Positions 52,324 to 60,420 of a DNA stretch of 64,000 bases are shown here, one piece after another (the stretch's first letter is position 1; every line of letters begins with the position of its first letter). The stretch is from Micromonospora_G sp044458865 (lineage in GTDB: Bacteria > Actinomycetota > Actinomycetes > Mycobacteriales > Micromonosporaceae). Under the pieces are notes generated by a model. The model had not been told where the DNA came from. It searched no databases and saw only the letters and a list, made by a program, of their open reading frames with translations. The stretch covers positions 9,117 through 73,116 of the forward strand of contig NZ_JBITIH010000030.1 of the NCBI RefSeq assembly GCF_044458865.1, written 5' to 3'. A program made the translations under genes and the position numbers.

Positions 52324-55050
52324 CTACCCGGCCAGCACCCGGTCCAGCCGGCGGGCCTCGGTCACCAGTCGGCCGCTGCCGCCGCGCGCGGCGATCTGAG
52401 CCAACTCGGCTCGCAGCGGACCAGGGTCGCCCTTCTCCGCCACCTCGTTCGCCGTACGGGCACCGAGCGCCAGCAGGTCCGGCGTTCCCCGTGGGGCGCT
52501 GGCGAGCACCACCGGCAGCGCCGTCTCGATCACGGTCCAGACGGTCGTGGTGGCGCCGGCACGGGCCGCCTCCGCCAGCCCGGTCACCACCCGGGTGAGC
52601 TTGATGGTGCCGTCGGCGGCGAGTCCGCCGATCTCACGGCCGAGTGCCACGCCGTCGAGATCTCCGGCGGCGGCGAAGGCGAGGAGGGCGTCCACCCCGG
52701 CGACCCGGTCCGCCTCGTGCCGGGCCGCCAACGTGTACGCCAGTGCGAGGGTCACCGCGGGTCCGACCGGGCCCGCGGTCTCGGCGAGCAGCGGAAGCAG
52801 GTCGGCTCCGCGCTGGTCGATGTCGGCCAGACCGGCGATCGCGGGCAGCGCCCACGCCGCGACAACCTCCCGGTGGTTGGGCAGCACCGCCGCCCAGAGC
52901 TGGTACTCGGGGTCGATGATCTCGATCACCGGCAGGTCCGGCGGGTCGACCTCGAACAGTTCCTGTCCCAACTTGCCGTGTTGCGCCGCCCCCGGCCGAG
53001 TCCCGACCACGACCCGACGCTCAGGCAGGTGGCTCACCTGCCAGCGGTTGTGGGGCCGAATAGCGGGCCGCCGCTGCTCCACCCGTACGGAGACCGGGTG
53101 CGGTGCACCGCCGTCGGCGAGCCACGCCGCCAACCGCAGACCGGCCGGCGAACACAGCGCGGCGGCCCGGCTCAGCGCGTCGCCGTCGACCTCGGTCGGC
53201 ACGCGCAGCAACGCCTGCTCCAGGTCGAACGGCCACGGCTGCCAGCCCTCCCGCTCCGCCTGCGCGAGCCGGTCCACCAACACCGTCGCGTCGAGCTGGC
53301 CGTTGGCCCGGCTCGGCGTCGCGACCAGCATCGGCACCGGGGCGTACCGGGTGTGCACCGCCATCTCCGCCATCCGTAGTGCCAGCACCCGCCCCGGTCC
53401 CGGCCCGTACCCGACCTCGGGCAACGGGGCCGGTCCACCGCGGAACGCCCTACGCACGGTCCGGATGGCACTTTCCCAGCCGGTGAGCCCGGTGCCGACC
53501 CGCACGGCCGACCGGATCGCCTCGCCGAGCAGTTGCCGGAGCCGGGGTTTCCCCCACACGTGCCCCGTCCTGAACTGGACGTCGTACCGGTCCAGGATCG
53601 GGACGAGCGCGTCACGCAACCCCGCCGGTTCGCTCGCGTGGCAGGCGACCAGTCCGGCGAGCACCCGCTCCCAGGAAATCATCGAGCTTTGCTGGTGCAG
53701 CAACGCGCCGATCTCCTCGGCCAGTTCGGCGGGGCCGGTCACCGGCGGCGGCATCGGCACCACCAGTGGCATCGGCATCGGCGACAACCCGGCCGGTACG
53801 GCAACCGACGCCGCCGCAGCCGCTACTGGCGTGCCGAGCACCTCGGCGGCTCGGGCCGGCAGGTCACCGGCGAGTGCGACGGCATGCTCGGCGAGCCGTT
53901 CGCGGGTCGCCGGTCGACACCGCGGGGCCTGCCGGAGCACGATGCCGAGCGCACGCTCCTGCACGTCGAGGGCGTCGTGCCCGAAGGCGACCGCCACCGT
54001 CTCCGCCACCTCGTCGGCCCGGTCCCGCTCTCTCCTGGCTACCCGGTCCAACCAGCTCAACTGTGCCTTGACCAGCATCTTCTCCGGGCGGGCGAGAAGT
54101 TGTCGGCTGCCGTGCAACAGGGTGTCGAGTTCCAACCCGCCGGCGTCGTCCAGCCGGCGCAGCGCCCGCTGGGCGAGCGTGGCGACGGTCGAGTGGGCGT
54201 CCGGCAGCAGTCGCGCGTACGGGGTGACCCGTTCGGTCAGCTCCTCCTCGGTCGGCGCCAGCGCGTCGTGCAGCACCACGAACGGGCGCAACGCAGCCAC
54301 CCGGTCGCCGCGCAGGAACCGCCCCAGTACGCCGTCGAGCAGCGCCGACCGGTCCACCCGTCCCTCGCCCGCCAAGACCACCAGCGCGTACGGGACCGCC
54401 GGTTGGTCGCCCCAACGGCGGGCCTGCTGGTCCCAGCCCCGGCGGGCCAGTTCGGTGCCGAGCCCGTCCACCTCGAACAGTCGAGGCAGCAGGAGATCGA
54501 GGTACGGGTCGGTACGCAGCCGGTCGAGTATCGGCGGCCGGCTGTCGTGACGGCTCCACCCCAGCAGGTCTGCGAGCCAGCCCCGGACGAAAGCGTCGTC
54601 GGTGGGTGGGTCGACTCCGGCCTCGGCGAGCAGCCCGGCGACGAGCGCCCACTCATCCGCGTTCGGGTCCTGGCGGAGCTTGCCGGCGAGGCGCTGGGCC
54701 AGGTCACCGAGCCAGGTCAGCTCCCGGGCGCGGGCCATCTCGACCAGTTCCGCGACCGGGAAGGAGTGCCACTGCTCACGCAGGCCGCGTCGGCCGAGCA
54801 GGGCGGCGACCCGGGCGGCCGAGGGGAGGCAGCCGAGCGCGGCGACCGCGATCCCTACCGGCCGACGGCTGCCCCACCAGCGGTCGGCGGGCATTCCCTT
54901 GACGTACGCCTCCAGCTCCGGACCGAACGCCAGGCGCTCCTGCTCGGTGCCGCCCCGGAGCAGCTTGCCGACGACGTCACTCTTCGCCAGTTCTATCGCC
55001 TGGCGCAGGTCCGGCCAGTTCAGCTCCGGTTCCCGGTGGATCGCGCTCAT
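52324..55050 (-). CDS. DUF6493 family protein, partner of the SWIM protein
   Basis: A 908-residue soluble protein of unknown function, almost entirely helical with HEAT-like character (repeated LAEHAVALAGDLPARAAEVL-type helices), interrupted by a Pro/Met-rich linker (about 440-465, PAGLSPMPMPLVVPMPPPVT). A C-terminal domain includes EIIDPEYQLWAAVLPNHREV, a segment I associate with the family. No catalytic motif is visible, so a scaffold or adaptor role is plausible. The ATG at 55050 overlaps the SWIM gene stop (ATGA), so the two are co-translated and probably act together. Confidence 0.8.
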   Translation of the reverse strand: MSAIHREPELNWPDLRQAIELAKSDVVGKLLRGGTEQERLAFGPELEAYVKGMPADRWWGSRRPVGIAVAALGCLPSAARVAALLGRRGLREQWHSFPVAELVEMARARELTWLGDLAQRLAGKLRQDPNADEWALVAGLLAEAGVDPPTDDAFVRGWLADLLGWSRHDSRPPILDRLRTDPYLDLLLPRLFEVDGLGTELARRGWDQQARRWGDQPAVPYALVVLAGEGRVDRSALLDGVLGRFLRGDRVAALRPFVVLHDALAPTEEELTERVTPYARLLPDAHSTVATLAQRALRRLDDAGGLELDTLLHGSRQLLARPEKMLVKAQLSWLDRVARRERDRADEVAETVAVAFGHDALDVQERALGIVLRQAPRCRPATRERLAEHAVALAGDLPARAAEVLGTPVAAAAASVAVPAGLSPMPMPLVVPMPPPVTGPAELAEEIGALLHQQSSMISWERVLAGLVACHASEPAGLRDALVPILDRYDVQFRTGHVWGKPRLRQLLGEAIRSAVRVGTGLTGWESAIRTVRRAFRGGPAPLPEVGYGPGPGRVLALRMAEMAVHTRYAPVPMLVATPSRANGQLDATVLVDRLAQAEREGWQPWPFDLEQALLRVPTEVDGDALSRAAALCSPAGLRLAAWLADGGAPHPVSVRVEQRRPAIRPHNRWQVSHLPERRVVVGTRPGAAQHGKLGQELFEVDPPDLPVIEIIDPEYQLWAAVLPNHREVVAAWALPAIAGLADIDQRGADLLPLLAETAGPVGPAVTLALAYTLAARHEADRVAGVDALLAFAAAGDLDGVALGREIGGLAADGTIKLTRVVTGLAEAARAGATTTVWTVIETALPVVLASAPRGTPDLLALGARTANEVAEKGDPGPLRAELAQIAARGGSGRLVTEARRLDRVLAG

Positions 55051-56438
55051 GCCCGGGTTCCGTCCGCGTCGACGTGGCCGGATCCGGCGCCGACCCCGGC
55101 CGGTTCCTCCGTGTTCCGCGTGAGGACCAATCGGACCGCGAGTACGTGCTTGCACGGTCCCCGCCCGCCCCGGTACTTGGCCCACCAGGGGCAGGTGCAG
55201 GAGCCGACGTCACCGGTGAAGCGGACCTGGTAGCTCTCCTCGCCGCTGCGTACGGTCGCCAGGTCGGCGCCGACCGAGACCGCACCCGACTCCGCCAGTG
55301 CCCGCGCTCCGACCAGCCGGGGGTTCATCCGCTCGGCGGCGGCGGCGTCGTACGGCAGCACCCGGTGGAAGTAGCCGGCCTCGGCCACGTCGTAGCCCAC
55401 CCGGCCGGCGGTGCCGAGCTGGACCAGCGCGGCCCGCACCCGCTCGACCGGGAGTCCGCCCTCTTCGGCCAGCGCCGCGATGTCGATCGTCGGGTCCCAG
55501 GAGAGTAGTGCGCTGACCAGGTCCGCGTCGTCGCAGACCTCGTCGCCGGCGAGCGCGGCGAGCACCGCGCCCTCACCGGAGAATCCCCGGTGCGGTTCGG
55601 GTGACAGGGTCAGCGACAGCCGCAGCGTGGGCGTGCTCAGCTCCCAGGTGCTGGCGACCGGGCCGCTGCCGGCACCGACGCGCGGCCCGTACGCCCGCAG
55701 CGTGGTGGCGAAGCGCAGGAACGGTCGGAGCGCGACCAGTCGACCGGCACCGGGCAGGCAGACGGCGCCGGGGACGGGTCGCGAGGTCAGGCGCAGTGTC
55801 CGGCCCGCCGGGACGACCCAGAGCACGGAACGGTCCGATCCGCTCGGCAGTCGACGCAGGAACGCGGTTGCCTCGGCCGCGCCGACCTCGACCCGGGGCT
55901 CGAACGGGGCGGTGATGACCTGCGCCTCGGCGAAGCCGCGCAGCCAGCGTCCGGGCAGCGGCACCTTCTTCTCGACCAGTGGGCCGTCGTCGATGGTGGT
56001 GACGGTCAGATCGTCGGGTCCGACCGCGACGTGCATCGGGTCGCGGTCACCGATGCCGGCGAGTGCCTGGCGCAACGGCGGGTTGACGTCGACGTTCGTG
56101 GTCCCGTGTGCGGTGATTTCCCCGTCCAACCCGTCGGGGAGCACGTCGAGCCGGGCGTAGACGCCGCAGCAGCCGGAGAACGACTCGAACCGGAGCCGGT
56201 CCCGTCCCCCGGTGACCACCGGGTCGAGGCTGGCCGGCCTGATGGGCTGGTAGTAACGCGTTCGGGCCACCTCGGCAACGGCGAGCAGTCCGACCGCCGC
56301 CGGCTCGGGCGTGGTCAGGAAGCCGTTGAAGAACCTCGGGTGGGCCGCTGGCCCACCCGAGGTCTGCAGGGTCAGTCGCCGGTCGTCGGGATTCAGCCCG
56401 GACGGGCGCAGATATGAGTACGTCGCCAGCGTTGCCAT
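55047..56438 (-). CDS. SWIM zinc finger family protein
   Basis: A 463-residue protein with a C-terminal SWIM zinc finger: Cys414-x-Cys416, 12 residues, Cys429-x-His431 (CTCPWWAKYRGGRGPCKH), a fold that binds DNA or protein. The N-terminal 300 residues have no motif I recognise; residues about 310-370 look like a winged-helix (DPTIDIAALAEEGGLPVERV). TAGTTT (56450-56445) ends 6 nt before the ATG at 56438 with no ribosome-binding site, so the operon is probably leaderless. In other bacteria SWIM proteins accompany MoxR ATPase and vWA genes; neither is present here. Confidence 0.88.
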   Translation of the reverse strand: MATLATYSYLRPSGLNPDDRRLTLQTSGGPAAHPRFFNGFLTTPEPAAVGLLAVAEVARTRYYQPIRPASLDPVVTGGRDRLRFESFSGCCGVYARLDVLPDGLDGEITAHGTTNVDVNPPLRQALAGIGDRDPMHVAVGPDDLTVTTIDDGPLVEKKVPLPGRWLRGFAEAQVITAPFEPRVEVGAAEATAFLRRLPSGSDRSVLWVVPAGRTLRLTSRPVPGAVCLPGAGRLVALRPFLRFATTLRAYGPRVGAGSGPVASTWELSTPTLRLSLTLSPEPHRGFSGEGAVLAALAGDEVCDDADLVSALLSWDPTIDIAALAEEGGLPVERVRAALVQLGTAGRVGYDVAEAGYFHRVLPYDAAAAERMNPRLVGARALAESGAVSVGADLATVRSGEESYQVRFTGDVGSCTCPWWAKYRGGRGPCKHVLAVRLVLTRNTEEPAGVGAGSGHVDADGTRA

Positions 56439-56491
56439 GCCGGGAAACTAGCCGTCCGGTACGACAAGCGGACAGTCGTCGCACGCCTGTT

Positions 56492-56520
56492 GTCCGGTTC
56501 GTCGAGGCGGCGAACCGGAC
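56492..56520 (-). terminator. ndk terminator hairpin
   Basis: GTCCGGTTCG (56492-56501) and CGAACCGGAC (56511-56520) form a perfect 10-bp stem with a 9-nt loop ten bases beyond the ndk stop codon. Confidence 0.7.
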
Positions 56521-56529
56521 GGGAGAACG

Positions 56530-56955
56530 TCAGCCCAGTTCGGGGAACCAGAGCCCGATTTCCCGCTTGGCGCTGTCGACCGAGTCCGAGGCGTGGACCA
56601 GGTTCTCGCGGTTGGAGAGGGAGAGGTCACCGCGGATCGTGCCGGCCACCGCCCGCCGACCGTCGGTCGCACCGACCAGCCCACGGACCACCTCGATCAC
56701 CTGGTCTCCGGAGACGACCAGTGCGACCAGCGGACCGCCGGTCATGAAGTCCTTCAGCGGCGGGTAGAACGGCTTCTCGACGTGCTCGGCGTAGTGCTGG
56801 TCGGCGAATTCCCCGTCGATCGTGCGCAGCTCCAGCGCGTCGATGCCGAGCCCCTTGCGCTCGAACCGCGAGATGATCTCGCCGACCAGGCCGCGGCGGA
56901 CCGCATCGGGCTTGATCAGAACGAGCGAACGCTCGCCCTGGCTGCTGGTGGACAC
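56530..56955 (-). CDS. ndk: Nucleoside diphosphate kinase
   Basis: Transfers the gamma phosphate between nucleoside triphosphates and diphosphates through a phosphohistidine. The 141-residue product has the signature ENLVHASDS with catalytic His121, the Kpn-loop region KDFMTGGPLVALV, and SLVLIKPDAVRRGLVGEI at the start. The GTG at 56955 has a perfect AGGAGG ribosome-binding site. In actinobacteria ndk normally follows valS-folC-DUF4233; here the plus-strand membrane-VOC gene lies between. Confidence 0.98.
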   Translation of the reverse strand: MSTSSQGERSLVLIKPDAVRRGLVGEIISRFERKGLGIDALELRTIDGEFADQHYAEHVEKPFYPPLKDFMTGGPLVALVVSGDQVIEVVRGLVGATDGRRAVAGTIRGDLSLSNRENLVHASDSVDSAKREIGLWFPELG

Positions 56956-57105
56956 GCTGTTTCCTCCTGGACGGGGCGGGGACGGCTGGCAAGGTCAGCC
57001 TAGCGAGCCGCCCGGTGCGCCCCGACGCCGCCCATGTCTCACGGCGGCGCTCTTTCCTTTCCTGGCGGATCGGGCCTAGCCTGGCCTTAACCAGGGAGGT
57101 CCACT

Positions 57106-58602
57106 GTGGCAGACGGTGTACGTCGATCAGTCGCACCCGTGCGCAAACTCGTCGCCGGGGTGCTGGGCACCTTCGCCACTTTTGTCATCCTCTTCGGCTG
57201 TGGCATGCCCAGCTGGGCGATCGTCGCCCTCGGGGTGGCGCTGTTGGTGCTCTCCATCGGGTTGGGCCTGGTCACGACCGTACGCAGCGGCGCCCGCGCC
57301 TGGGTCGCCGGCATCGCCCACGTACACAGCGTCTCCGAGCCACCGGCCTCGTCGGTCTTCGGCCGCTGCGAGCTGCAGATTGTGCTGGACGCGCCGGGCC
57401 TGCCGCCGAGGTCGATCCGGGTCCGCGACCCACGGGTGCCGGTCACCAAGTGGCCGGCGCCGGGGACCGCCCTGCCGATCATGGTGGCGATCGACGACCC
57501 CCGGCACGTACGGATCCTCTGGGACGAGGTGCCCACCCACACCGAGGCCGCCGAGCGGGGCGACCTGCCGCCCGAGTTCGACGAGGATCTCGACCGGCTC
57601 CGCGACGACGTGTTGATCGAGGAGGACGTACCACCGTGGGTGCGTCGGGGCGCCGACGACGGTTACCGGCCCCCGTCGCCGGGCGACCCGCTCGCGGACC
57701 CCGACGACGACCTGCGCGGTCTGCGGGAGGAGCCGGTGGTGGTGCACCAGACACCCGGCGGGACGATCGTGCTCGAAGGCACCCTGGTGGAGCCGCCGGC
57801 CACGGTGCCGTTGCCGCGCCGGGCCAAGCCGACGCCCGGCCCGACCCGCGGCCCACGGGTCAGCTCCGCCGGGGACCCGTACCCGGACGCACCGCCGCTG
57901 CGTACTCCGACCGACCGCCTGGACACCGACCGTTACGACCCGGACTGGGTCGAGGACCGCACCGAGGACCGGATCGCCGACCAGGCCGAGGAGGAGCGGG
58001 TCGAGCCGCAGGAGTCGCACCGGGCCGGAGCGGGGCCGGTGGTGGCCGACCGTGAACCGCCGGCACCCCGGGACGAGATCGACCTGCCGCTGGACTTCGA
58101 CGAACCCGCGACGCCGCCGGGCGGTACCGACGACGGGGTGGGCGGGCCGACCGACCTCCCCGACGACGAGGATCTGCTCGCCGGGTTGGCCGCCAGCTCG
58201 CCGAGCGCCGAGGTGGGCGGTTCGGGGCCGATCCACGGTGTCGGGATCACCCTGCTCGTCACCGACCTCGACCGTTCGGTGACGTTCTACCGGGACATGC
58301 TCGGCTTCTTCGAGATCGACGGCGGCGACGGCAACGCGGTGCTCGCCTCCGGTTCCACCCGGATCGTGTTGCGGGCGATTCCGGACGTGGCACCGATCAA
58401 CCGCCGCCTGGTTCACCTCAACCTGGAGGTGGGTGACGTCGAGGCGGTCTACGAGGAGTTGCGCGGCAAGGGAGTGCGCTTCACCTACGCGCCGAGAGCG
58501 GTGAACCGGGGCGCGAAGCTGGAACTCTGGGCAGCGGCGTTCCGCGACCCGGACGGGCACGGCATCGCGCTCACCCAGTGGCGCGGTCGTCAGTCAGGCT
58601 GA
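57106..58602 (+). CDS. Membrane protein fused to a VOC (glyoxalase-like) domain
   Basis: A 498-residue unusual fusion. Residues about 15-60 form two membrane spans (VLGTFATFVILFGCGM, AIVALGVALLVLSIGLGLV), followed by a small beta-rich region (FGRCELQIVLDAPGLPPRSI), then about 180 residues of acidic, proline-rich disordered sequence, and finally a VOC domain from about 377 (GVGITLLVTDLDRSVTFYRD to AFRDPDGHGIALTQW). The VOC half has the expected paired beta-alpha-beta modules; no substrate can be named. The GTG at 57106 has GGGAGGT upstream, and TAGCCT lies about 25 nt before it. Confidence 0.85.
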   Translation: MADGVRRSVAPVRKLVAGVLGTFATFVILFGCGMPSWAIVALGVALLVLSIGLGLVTTVRSGARAWVAGIAHVHSVSEPPASSVFGRCELQIVLDAPGLPPRSIRVRDPRVPVTKWPAPGTALPIMVAIDDPRHVRILWDEVPTHTEAAERGDLPPEFDEDLDRLRDDVLIEEDVPPWVRRGADDGYRPPSPGDPLADPDDDLRGLREEPVVVHQTPGGTIVLEGTLVEPPATVPLPRRAKPTPGPTRGPRVSSAGDPYPDAPPLRTPTDRLDTDRYDPDWVEDRTEDRIADQAEEERVEPQESHRAGAGPVVADREPPAPRDEIDLPLDFDEPATPPGGTDDGVGGPTDLPDDEDLLAGLAASSPSAEVGGSGPIHGVGITLLVTDLDRSVTFYRDMLGFFEIDGGDGNAVLASGSTRIVLRAIPDVAPINRRLVHLNLEVGDVEAVYEELRGKGVRFTYAPRAVNRGAKLELWAAAFRDPDGHGIALTQWRGRQSG

Positions 58603-58622
58603 TCGGCGGCGCGCCGGGCCGC

Positions 58623-59024
58623 TCAGCCCAGGATCGTCCGGCGTACGTGCAGCACGTAGCCCCAGACGAGGGCGAAGATGACCCCGAGTACGCCCAGTGA
58701 CCAGTGCAGAAAACTGGCGAGCAGCAGCAGTCCCTGCAACACGGTGGCGGCGTGCCAGGCCCAGTTACGGGACAGCAAGCCACTGAGCAGCAGCGCGAGT
58801 ACGGCCAGCCCGGCGATGCAGCCGATCGCGGTGCCGCTGAGGTCTCCGCCGACGAGTCGGATCGGCTGGATGGCGAGGAGCAGCACCAGCATCTCGATGA
58901 CCAGGGTGCCGGCGCCGAGGCCACGGACCGCCCGGACCGGGTTGCGTAGTCCGGACGGGCGTTCGCCCGACTCCGCCGTTGACGTCTCCGACTCGGCTGT
59001 CGTCGCTTCCCGCTCCGGTGTCAT
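58623..59024 (-). CDS. DUF4233 domain-containing membrane protein
   Basis: A 133-residue protein of unknown function with a polar N-terminus ending RPSGLRNPVRAVRGLGAGTL, the DUF4233 signature, and four membrane spans (LVIEMLVLLLAIQPI; IGCIAGLAVLALLLSGLL; WAWHAATVLQGLLLLASF; LGVLGVIFALVWGYVL). I prefer the ATG at 59024 because GGAGAG precedes it; an in-frame GTG at 59075, nearer folC, has no ribosome-binding site. It follows folC directly, the conserved actinobacterial order. Confidence 0.9.
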   Translation of the reverse strand: MTPEREATTAESETSTAESGERPSGLRNPVRAVRGLGAGTLVIEMLVLLLAIQPIRLVGGDLSGTAIGCIAGLAVLALLLSGLLSRNWAWHAATVLQGLLLLASFLHWSLGVLGVIFALVWGYVLHVRRTILG

Positions 59025-59085
59025 CGTCTCTCCGGCTTCGTCGCTGCTCGGCCGCCTGTCGCCGCGTCCGGTCACTGGTCTGTTG

Positions 59086-60420
59086 TCATCGCTTCAGCAG
59101 CCGCCGGGCGTCGGCGACGGTCACCACGGACCCGGTTACCAGGACGCCGACCCCGCTCAGCTCGGCCTCGGTGTCCGACTCGGCGAGTGCCACCGCCACC
59201 TCGATCGCGTCCGGCATGTCCTCGGCGGTCTCGACCCGGTCGGCGCCGAAGAACTCCTCGGCCAGTTCGGCCAGTTCGCCGACCGGCATCGCCCGGGGTG
59301 AGGTGTTCCGGGTCACGACCACCTGGTCGACCACCGGCTCCAGCAGTTCCAGCAGGCCGGCAACGTCCTTGTCTCCGAGTACGGCGACGACCGCGACAAG
59401 CCGGCTGAACGCGAACTCCTCCTGGAGCGCGTTGACGGTGGCGGCCATCCCGTGCGGGTTGTGCGCGCCGTCGAGCAGGATGGTCGGGGCGGAGCGGACC
59501 CGCTCCAGCCGGCCCGGGGAGCTGGCCCCGGCGAAGCCCTCACGGACCGCCTCGATGTCGAGTTGCCGGTTTTCGCCCGCGCCGAGGAACGCCTCGACGG
59601 CGGCGAGCGCGACTGCGGCGTTCTGTGCCTGGTGCGCGCCGTGCAGGGGGATGAAGATCTCGTCGTACACGCCGCCGAGCCCCTGGATCGTCAGCACCTG
59701 CCCGCCGACCGCGACGGCCCGCCGCAGTACGCCGAACTCGGCGCCCTCCCGGGCAATGGTGGCGCCGACCTCGGCGACCCGCTCCAGCAGCGGCCGGGCG
59801 GCCTCTTCGTTCTGCGCCGCCGAGATCACCGTGGCGCCCTTGTGGATGATCCCGGACTTCGCCAGTGCGATGTCCTCGATCGTGTCGCCGAGGAACTCGG
59901 TGTGGTCGAGACCGATCGGGGTGATGACGGCGACGCCGGCACCGATCACGTTGGTCGCGTCCTCGGCGCCCCCGAGTCCGACCTCGACGACGGCCACGTC
60001 GACCGGGGCGTCGGCGAAGGTCGCGAACGCGAGTGCGGTGGTCATGTCGAAGTAGGTCAGGGGTTCGTCGCCGCGTTGGTCGACCAGTTCCGCCAGCGGC
60101 TCCACCTCGCGGTACGTGGCGACGAACCGTGCCTCGCTGACCGGTTCCCCGTCGAGGCTGATCCGCTCCCGGATGGTCTCCAGGTGAGGGCTGGTGTAGC
60201 GGCCGGTGTGCAGACCGAACGCCCGCAGCAGCGAGTCGATCATGCGGGCGGTGGAGGTCTTGCCGTTGGTCCCGGTCAGGTGGATCGACGGGTACGCCCG
60301 CTGCGGGCTGCCCATCAGGTCGAGCAGTTCCTCGATCCGACCCAGGTCAAAGACCATCCGGGTGAATCCGCGCGCGTTGAGCTCCGCGTCAACCTTGGCG
60401 AACTCTTCATGGTCGGTCAC
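59086..60420 (-). CDS. folC: Folylpolyglutamate synthase/dihydrofolate synthase
   Basis: Mur-ligase-family enzyme that adds glutamate to dihydropteroate and folates. The 444-residue product has the ATP loop LTGTNGKTSTARM at 48-60, the SPHLETIRERISLDG segment, the carbamylated-lysine region GLDHTEFLGDTIEDIALAKS and DGAHNPHGM in the C-terminal domain. The GTG at 60420 overlaps the valS stop (GTGA), so translation is coupled. DUF4233 follows. Confidence 0.96.
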   Translation of the reverse strand: MTDHEEFAKVDAELNARGFTRMVFDLGRIEELLDLMGSPQRAYPSIHLTGTNGKTSTARMIDSLLRAFGLHTGRYTSPHLETIRERISLDGEPVSEARFVATYREVEPLAELVDQRGDEPLTYFDMTTALAFATFADAPVDVAVVEVGLGGAEDATNVIGAGVAVITPIGLDHTEFLGDTIEDIALAKSGIIHKGATVISAAQNEEAARPLLERVAEVGATIAREGAEFGVLRRAVAVGGQVLTIQGLGGVYDEIFIPLHGAHQAQNAAVALAAVEAFLGAGENRQLDIEAVREGFAGASSPGRLERVRSAPTILLDGAHNPHGMAATVNALQEEFAFSRLVAVVAVLGDKDVAGLLELLEPVVDQVVVTRNTSPRAMPVGELAELAEEFFGADRVETAEDMPDAIEVAVALAESDTEAELSGVGVLVTGSVVTVADARRLLKR

